From: Blepharisma stoltei | Taxonomy: Eukaryota; Ciliophora; Heterotrichea; Heterotrichida; Blepharismidae | Assembly: GCA_914767885.1 (NCBI GenBank) | Contig: CAJZBQ010000012.1 | Span: forward strand, 598,501-662,500 | Length of the DNA: 64,000 nt | Reading direction: 5' to 3' | In this document: piece by piece, positions 60,343 to 64,000 of the stretch | How positions within the stretch are numbered: position 1 is the first letter of the stretch | How the letters are laid out: each line of letters opens with the position of its first letter | Position numbers and translations under genes: made by a program | The notes under the pieces: generated by a model | Database searches by the model: none | What the model was told of the DNA's origin: nothing | The model's input: only the letters and a program-made list of their open reading frames with translations

Positions 60343-61604
60343 ATGGGATGTAATTACTCAGAACAAACCAAAGAAGAGTTTAATAGTAAAGTTTATAAGC
60401 AAGCAGCAGCTATCCAAGAACTTTTGATAAAGAAGGAAGAGCTTTTGCAAATTATAAATAAGCTTCAAAAGCAAGAGTTTTTAGTCCCAAATATTAAAAC
60501 TCAAAAAAGAGAATTTTATCCAAAGATTAGTATAATTGAGGAACAAATAAATAACCTTCAAAGTAAAATTAATGATTCAAGGCAACATACAAGTAGCCCA
60601 GAAATTAATATTAACTCCCCCCCCTCCGTGAGTGAGCAAAAAAATTTTGTTCACTCACGGAGGGGGGTTAATTTTTTTTTAAAAAATTTATATATATAAA
60701 TTTTATAAAAAATTTTTGTTTTTTCGAAATTTAAAAAAACCCTAATTCGCAAAATTTTGAAAGCAAATATTAATTTAATTTATAAAATTTATGTTTTAAA
60801 AAGCAATTTGTTTAAAATTAAACAGAATTAGCTCTAGATTTCATTATACTAATTATCATTTATATATCAAAATTTTTTCCATAAAAAATTTTTCTATTAA
60901 AAAAAATTTCTGTTCACTCACGGAGGTGGGTTTTTTGGGCAAAAAATAGGGATTTTTCTAATGGTTTTGTTCACTCACGGAGGGGGGGGGAGTAAGAAAA
61001 TTGATATTGAAATTCCAAAAGAAGAAGCAGAGAGGGATAAAGATCCAAAAGTATCTAAATCTCGGAAGCATAGTTAAGTTAAACTAGCCAGGCCATACGT
61101 GGCGAACCAATGGACCTCACACACCTCAGCTCGAAAGGTGACTCCAAATCGGGTTCTGATGTGGTCATATTCCCAGACCCGTCGCCATCTTGATTTCTGG
61201 TCTGAACCACCTGTCCAGAGGATCAGCTCCTTTGGACAGATCCACTTCTTGGAGAGTGCCCCGATGGTCCCGATGCGGAGAGACCATGTGGTATTAAAAA
61301 TCTGTCTAGCCCATCTGGCAGGGACAGGGAAAACCTTCGGGGGAGAAATAAAACTTCCTTTTCGGCATACCTCTGAAGGCCTACCTGGGCAGGAAGCCCT
61401 ATGTCTCAGCTTCATCAGAAATGGGTCCTACCAGCTCCATAGGAGGTGCTTTCTCGGAGTCCAATTTCCGTCAACGTCACCATTTTATTTCGGAAGCATA
61501 GGATTAGATCAAACAGTTCACATATTTTAGAAGATCCATCCATAAAATCGATCATTGAAAGTAAGAAAAAGATATTAGAAAGGAAAAAAACAGAAGAAGG
61601 CTAA
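60343..61604 (+). CDS. Small myristoylation-motif coiled-coil protein, 150 aa
   Basis: MGCNYSEQTKEEFNSKVYKQ: MGCxxS fits dual N-myristoylation and palmitoylation, so it probably sits on a membrane. A coiled coil follows (AAIQELLIKKEELLQIINKL; SIIEEQINNLQSKI). A reverse-oriented MITE (60614-60994) and retroposon J (61074-61501) both interrupt. With both removed it reads SSPEININKKIDIEIPKEEA then KVSKSRKHRIRSNSSHILED and ends KILERKKTEEG-TAA. Length 453 nt is a multiple of three. No known family. An example of a tiny gene whose germline locus is mostly insert. Confidence 0.7.
60614..60994 (-). mobile_element. BogoMITE-like IES, reverse orientation, 381 bp
   Basis: The hairpin end is on the left (CTCCGTGAGTGAGCAAAA ... 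TTTTGTTCACTCACGGAG), the plain end on the right. TA-TA excision joins INI to KKIDIEI in frame. Confidence 0.9.
61074..61501 (-). mobile_element. Retroposon-like element J
   Basis: Target repeat TCGGAAGCATAG at 61062-61073 and 61490-61501. Left tail TTAAGTTAA; body GC-rich. Collapse restores SKSRKHRIRSNSS. Confidence 0.8.
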
Positions 61605-61770
61605 GATTTGCAGCCAAATATTATAATTTCTGTATTTTTATTACTTTCTTTTTAATAATAAAACAATTATTTTACTCCTAAGAAAATATATTATTTCCAA
61701 AAACTATTTGATATGATAATATATATTTAGCAAATTTATTGTTGCTCAATCCTACATCTCCAACTTCAAT

Positions 61771-62909
61771 TTAATTATGAAAATGCATTCTTGGAGAAAC
61801 TAATTTAATAGGTCTTTTATACGTCAATGGCATTTGGCAAATATTTCCAAATGACATTTCTCTTGGATCGTCAGATGCATCCAAACTATCTACGTCAAGA
61901 ATCAGTTTCTTAATTCTATCATATGCTTCCTTGTTTCCTTGCCCTTGATTTACTTTTATATTATTTAGAGTTAATTCATAGCTTGATATTTCCCCGCTTT
62001 GAGGCAATGCTGTGCTTTCGCTTCCACAGCTTTCAGACTCGCTAACTTGCACTTTTTTCTTTTGAGATCCAACTGAGTTAAAAGAGAAACAAGGAGTTCT
62101 AATTTCCCTTTTAAAATCAAAAATCGCGACTGGTTTTATTTTTGCTCTCATTTTTGATGACTCTTTAATATTTGCAGGAACAGAAAGTTTAGGTTTTATA
62201 GGCTGTTTCGCTTCAAAAGGTAAACTTCGTTTTGAAGCGTTAAAAATCAAGTTTGGTTTTCTATTTTTTAGAGCTGATTCTGATTGACAGTGAGCCAAAC
62301 TCTTTATTCCCCACCTTTTAAGAGAAAATCCTAAGGGGGTTAAATTTTTAAAATTAATAAAAATTTTAATTTATTTTATGAAGAATTTATTTAAAAAATT
62401 GAGTGTAAAAAACTGATTAAATTCATTGCATTTTGGAAAAACATTTATAAAAATTAGCATTTTTCAACTATAAAATTTCCCCATTAAAAAAACTTTGTTC
62501 CAATTTAAAGGGGTTAAAGTCCCAAAAAAATGGAAATTCTACCGATATTTTGTTCCAATTTAAAGCTGGAGGAGTTAGTCGAATTGCAATGGCTTCTTTG
62601 AGAGTCAGTAGCAAGGGCAAAAGGAATTTTGTCATCTAAAGGAAGAGACAAAGTCGGAATTTTTATGTCAGCTGTTGATGCTCGAGGAGTACTTCGTTTA
62701 GATGGACAAATAGGACGAAGAGTAGGGATATTTGACCCATTTAGCCTTATGTTTAGAAATGGATCTTGCACAGGCGAATTTTTGCTGTCTAAAAAACTAT
62801 TTCTTGGTGAACTTAACTCAGATACGGAATGAACTCGTGCATTTGTTTGAGAATGCTCAAGATCCCTTGCCCTTATTTTTAATCTTGGTGGTACTAAGCT
62901 TCTCTTCAT
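61771..62909 (-). CDS. Ser/Pro/Arg-rich protein, 293 aa, IES-interrupted
   Basis: Starts MKRSLVPPRLKIRARDLEHS. Low-complexity, basic, with many S/T-P sites (SELSSPRNSFLDSKNSPVQD; CPSKRSTPRASTADIKIPTL). The second half contains KPVAIFDFKREIRTPCFSFN and ends VSPRMHFHN-TAA. A 257 bp insert of the second TIR family separates them. The join RSHCNSTKRWGIKSLAHCQS is in frame with total length a multiple of three. The most obvious TA choice at the left end was out of frame, so this junction is less certain. Unknown function; style suggests a microtubule- or cortex-associated phosphoprotein. Confidence 0.6.
62321..62577. mobile_element. IES of second TIR family (GTTCCAATTTAAAG type)
   Basis: The right end has ATGGAAATTCTACCGATATT, TTGTTCCAATTTAAAGCTGG and AGGAGTTA, matching the insert at 2785-3127. 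An internal TTTGTTCCAATTTAAAGGGG block is inverted-like with the left AAGGGGGTTAAATTTT. Confidence 0.7.
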
Positions 62910-62925
62910 TGCACTTAAGTTTTAA

Positions 62926-63114
62926 TTACAAATAATAATATATGAAGCGGTTTGAGAAGTTTTTATTTGCAAGTTTTGAGGAGAATGCATATTTTCCAGT
63001 TACAGCAGTTATAGCGCCTGTCGCCTTTTTGATTTCTGAGAAAAAATACCTGTAAAGAAATATTCCTTTTGACATTTTAAAATATTCTGAAAAGTCAAAT
63101 TTAAAAACTGGCAA
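62926..63114 (-). CDS. Possible small protein, 62 aa
   Basis: MPVFKFDFSEYFKMSKGIFL then SEIKKATGAITAVTGKYAFS, ending RFIYYYL-TAA. A basic amphipathic start and a central helix could suit a small mitochondrial protein. No family recognised. It lies 17 bp upstream of the next minus-strand start, a normal spacing here. May be spurious. Confidence 0.3.
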   Translation of the reverse strand: MPVFKFDFSEYFKMSKGIFLYRYFFSEIKKATGAITAVTGKYAFSSKLANKNFSNRFIYYYL

Positions 63115-63367
63115 ATAAAATATATAATTTTTAATTTAATTTTTGACGTTTTAGATTTTCTTAGAATTTTAAATCAATATTTTTTTAAAATCATTGTCCT
63201 TAAATATCTATAAAGGGGTGCGTGCTATAATAATAATTTTATCAATGCAAATGCAAATTATTGGCTGGGTCTCAGACATATTTAGATTATTTTTGTACAA
63301 TAGAAAAATCTTTTTTGTATGGAAAGTTGTTTTGTCTAAGAAAATGGCGTTAAATTGTAGGGAGTTA

Positions 63368-64000
63368 TTAAGAGTTAGAACGATCGGGCTTCTCTTCTTG
63401 CGATTCACCATGCTTTGAGCAGTATTTTGTGGAATAGCCTTTGGAGAGGAGATGATCACATACACGGCAATGTCTTAGTCTGGTTGGTGTGGTGTGGCGT
63501 GGAGATTTAGATGTAGGAGATTTAGTCCTTGCAGCTAAAGCTAGTCTTGGAGATTTTGAGCGGCTACTTCTTATCCGTGAGGGTGACTCTGTAGCATAGT
63601 TTAGATTCGGCTTAGGCTTTAAAGTTGAGATGCTAGTAGATCTGCTTTTGTCTTGAGATAAATGTTTGGATATTTGTCTTTTAGGTTTAGGAGAGTTGCT
63701 TAACTTATTTCTTAGATAATTGTTTTCACGCCGAAGTGCTTCTATTTCTTTTAATAACTTGAGCTCTTTTTCACTCGTAACAACATAATTTTCCAACTTG
63801 CGAGATGATTCATGCTTGCTTTCAATTGAGTTTTCCTTCGAATAGTAAGACTCAAATGAATCTTTTATCTCATTTCATTCATTTTCTCCTTGGATTTTCT
63901 CTTTATTGGCATGCTTATTTTTATAACTAGAATATTGGTCAAGCGAATCCAAAGAATTGCTTATTTTCTCAACAGATGCTTTGATTTTATAAAATTCATT
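63368..64000 (-). CDS. Ser/Arg/Lys-rich protein with coiled coil and Cys/His cluster, partial
   Basis: Open through the right edge (NEFYKIKASVEKISNSLDSL ... GENEWNEIKD with TGA-Trp). A coiled coil (EKELKLLKEIEALRRENNYL, RNKLS) is followed by an S/T-P/R-rich stretch with repeats of S-K/R-S-P (RSSRSKSPRLALAARTKSPT). It ends with a Cys/His cluster RHCRVCDHLLSKGYSTKYCS KHGES (spacing CxxC-x10-CxxxH), which could bind zinc. Ends at 63368. The N-terminus lies outside the window. No family assigned. Confidence 0.6.

Noticed and set aside
61074-61530. Opposing ORFs of 113 and 143 codons
   Set aside because: Contained in element J; they are shadows of a GC-rich insert, not genes.

Overview
The window reads as germline (micronuclear) DNA of a heterotrich ciliate, most likely Blepharisma. 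(1) In-frame TGA falls where a protein family needs Trp: both Myb repeats, the WW pair of an SH3 domain, trehalose-phosphate synthase, a TBC domain. Every gene end modelled with confidence is TAA or TAG. (2) Introns are tiny GT..AG introns of 15-16 nt (a few need 17). (3) Genes are interrupted by non-coding inserts whose removal at TA dinucleotides restores the reading frame, as expected for internal eliminated sequences (IESs). Host DNA is AT-rich. No rRNA, tRNA, CRISPR array or prokaryotic signal was seen.

Layout: 1-5.5 kb holds an m-AAA protease C-terminus, two small genes, a coiled-coil gene, an MIT/TPR-like gene and a Pkr1-like membrane protein. 5.5-7.9 kb is a repeat-rich gap. 7.9-16.7 kb: TBC-TLDc protein, a CBM20-TPS-TPP trehalose gene and an R2R3 Myb. 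16.7-22.8 kb: an SK-type K+ channel, a phospholipase D-like enzyme and a BRCT-bearing family X DNA polymerase. The polymerase faces an XRCC1-like gene (22.9-24.4 kb). 24.6-35 kb: structural/phosphoprotein-like genes, LSM4, phosphatidylserine synthase, mitochondrial bL12, thiamine pyrophosphokinase, a CaaX protein and the Rieske subunit of complex III. 35-43.4 kb: methyltransferase, small GTPase, NDC1-like nucleoporin, AP-1 gamma adaptin. 44-53.7 kb: GPR180-like receptor, acid-ceramidase-like hydrolase, SH3 protein, a decayed and an intact ECH1 copy, NDUFAF8-like protein, and a K-channel-like protein with an abnormal filter. 53.7-64 kb: a divergent kinase, a RCC1/coiled-coil protein and several low-complexity genes.

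Inserts fall into classes: (a) a MITE family with ends like CTCCGTGAGTGAACAAAA, about 300-390 bp, about 15 copies, matching my memory of the abundant Blepharisma Pogo-derived MITE; (b) a second TIR family with GTTCCAATTTAAAG ends; (c) single-copy TIR or palindromic inserts of 145-260 bp, some with arms that are themselves hairpins; (d) GC-richer retroposon-like elements of 420-650 bp with 12-18 bp target duplications and short-unit tails; (e) one 0.9 kb C/G-rich TIR element with a 9 bp direct repeat. Many sit inside conserved genes. Removing them gives total lengths divisible by three in almost every model, which is the main support for the gene structures. All junctions, introns and products were inferred by reading; no search or alignment was run.
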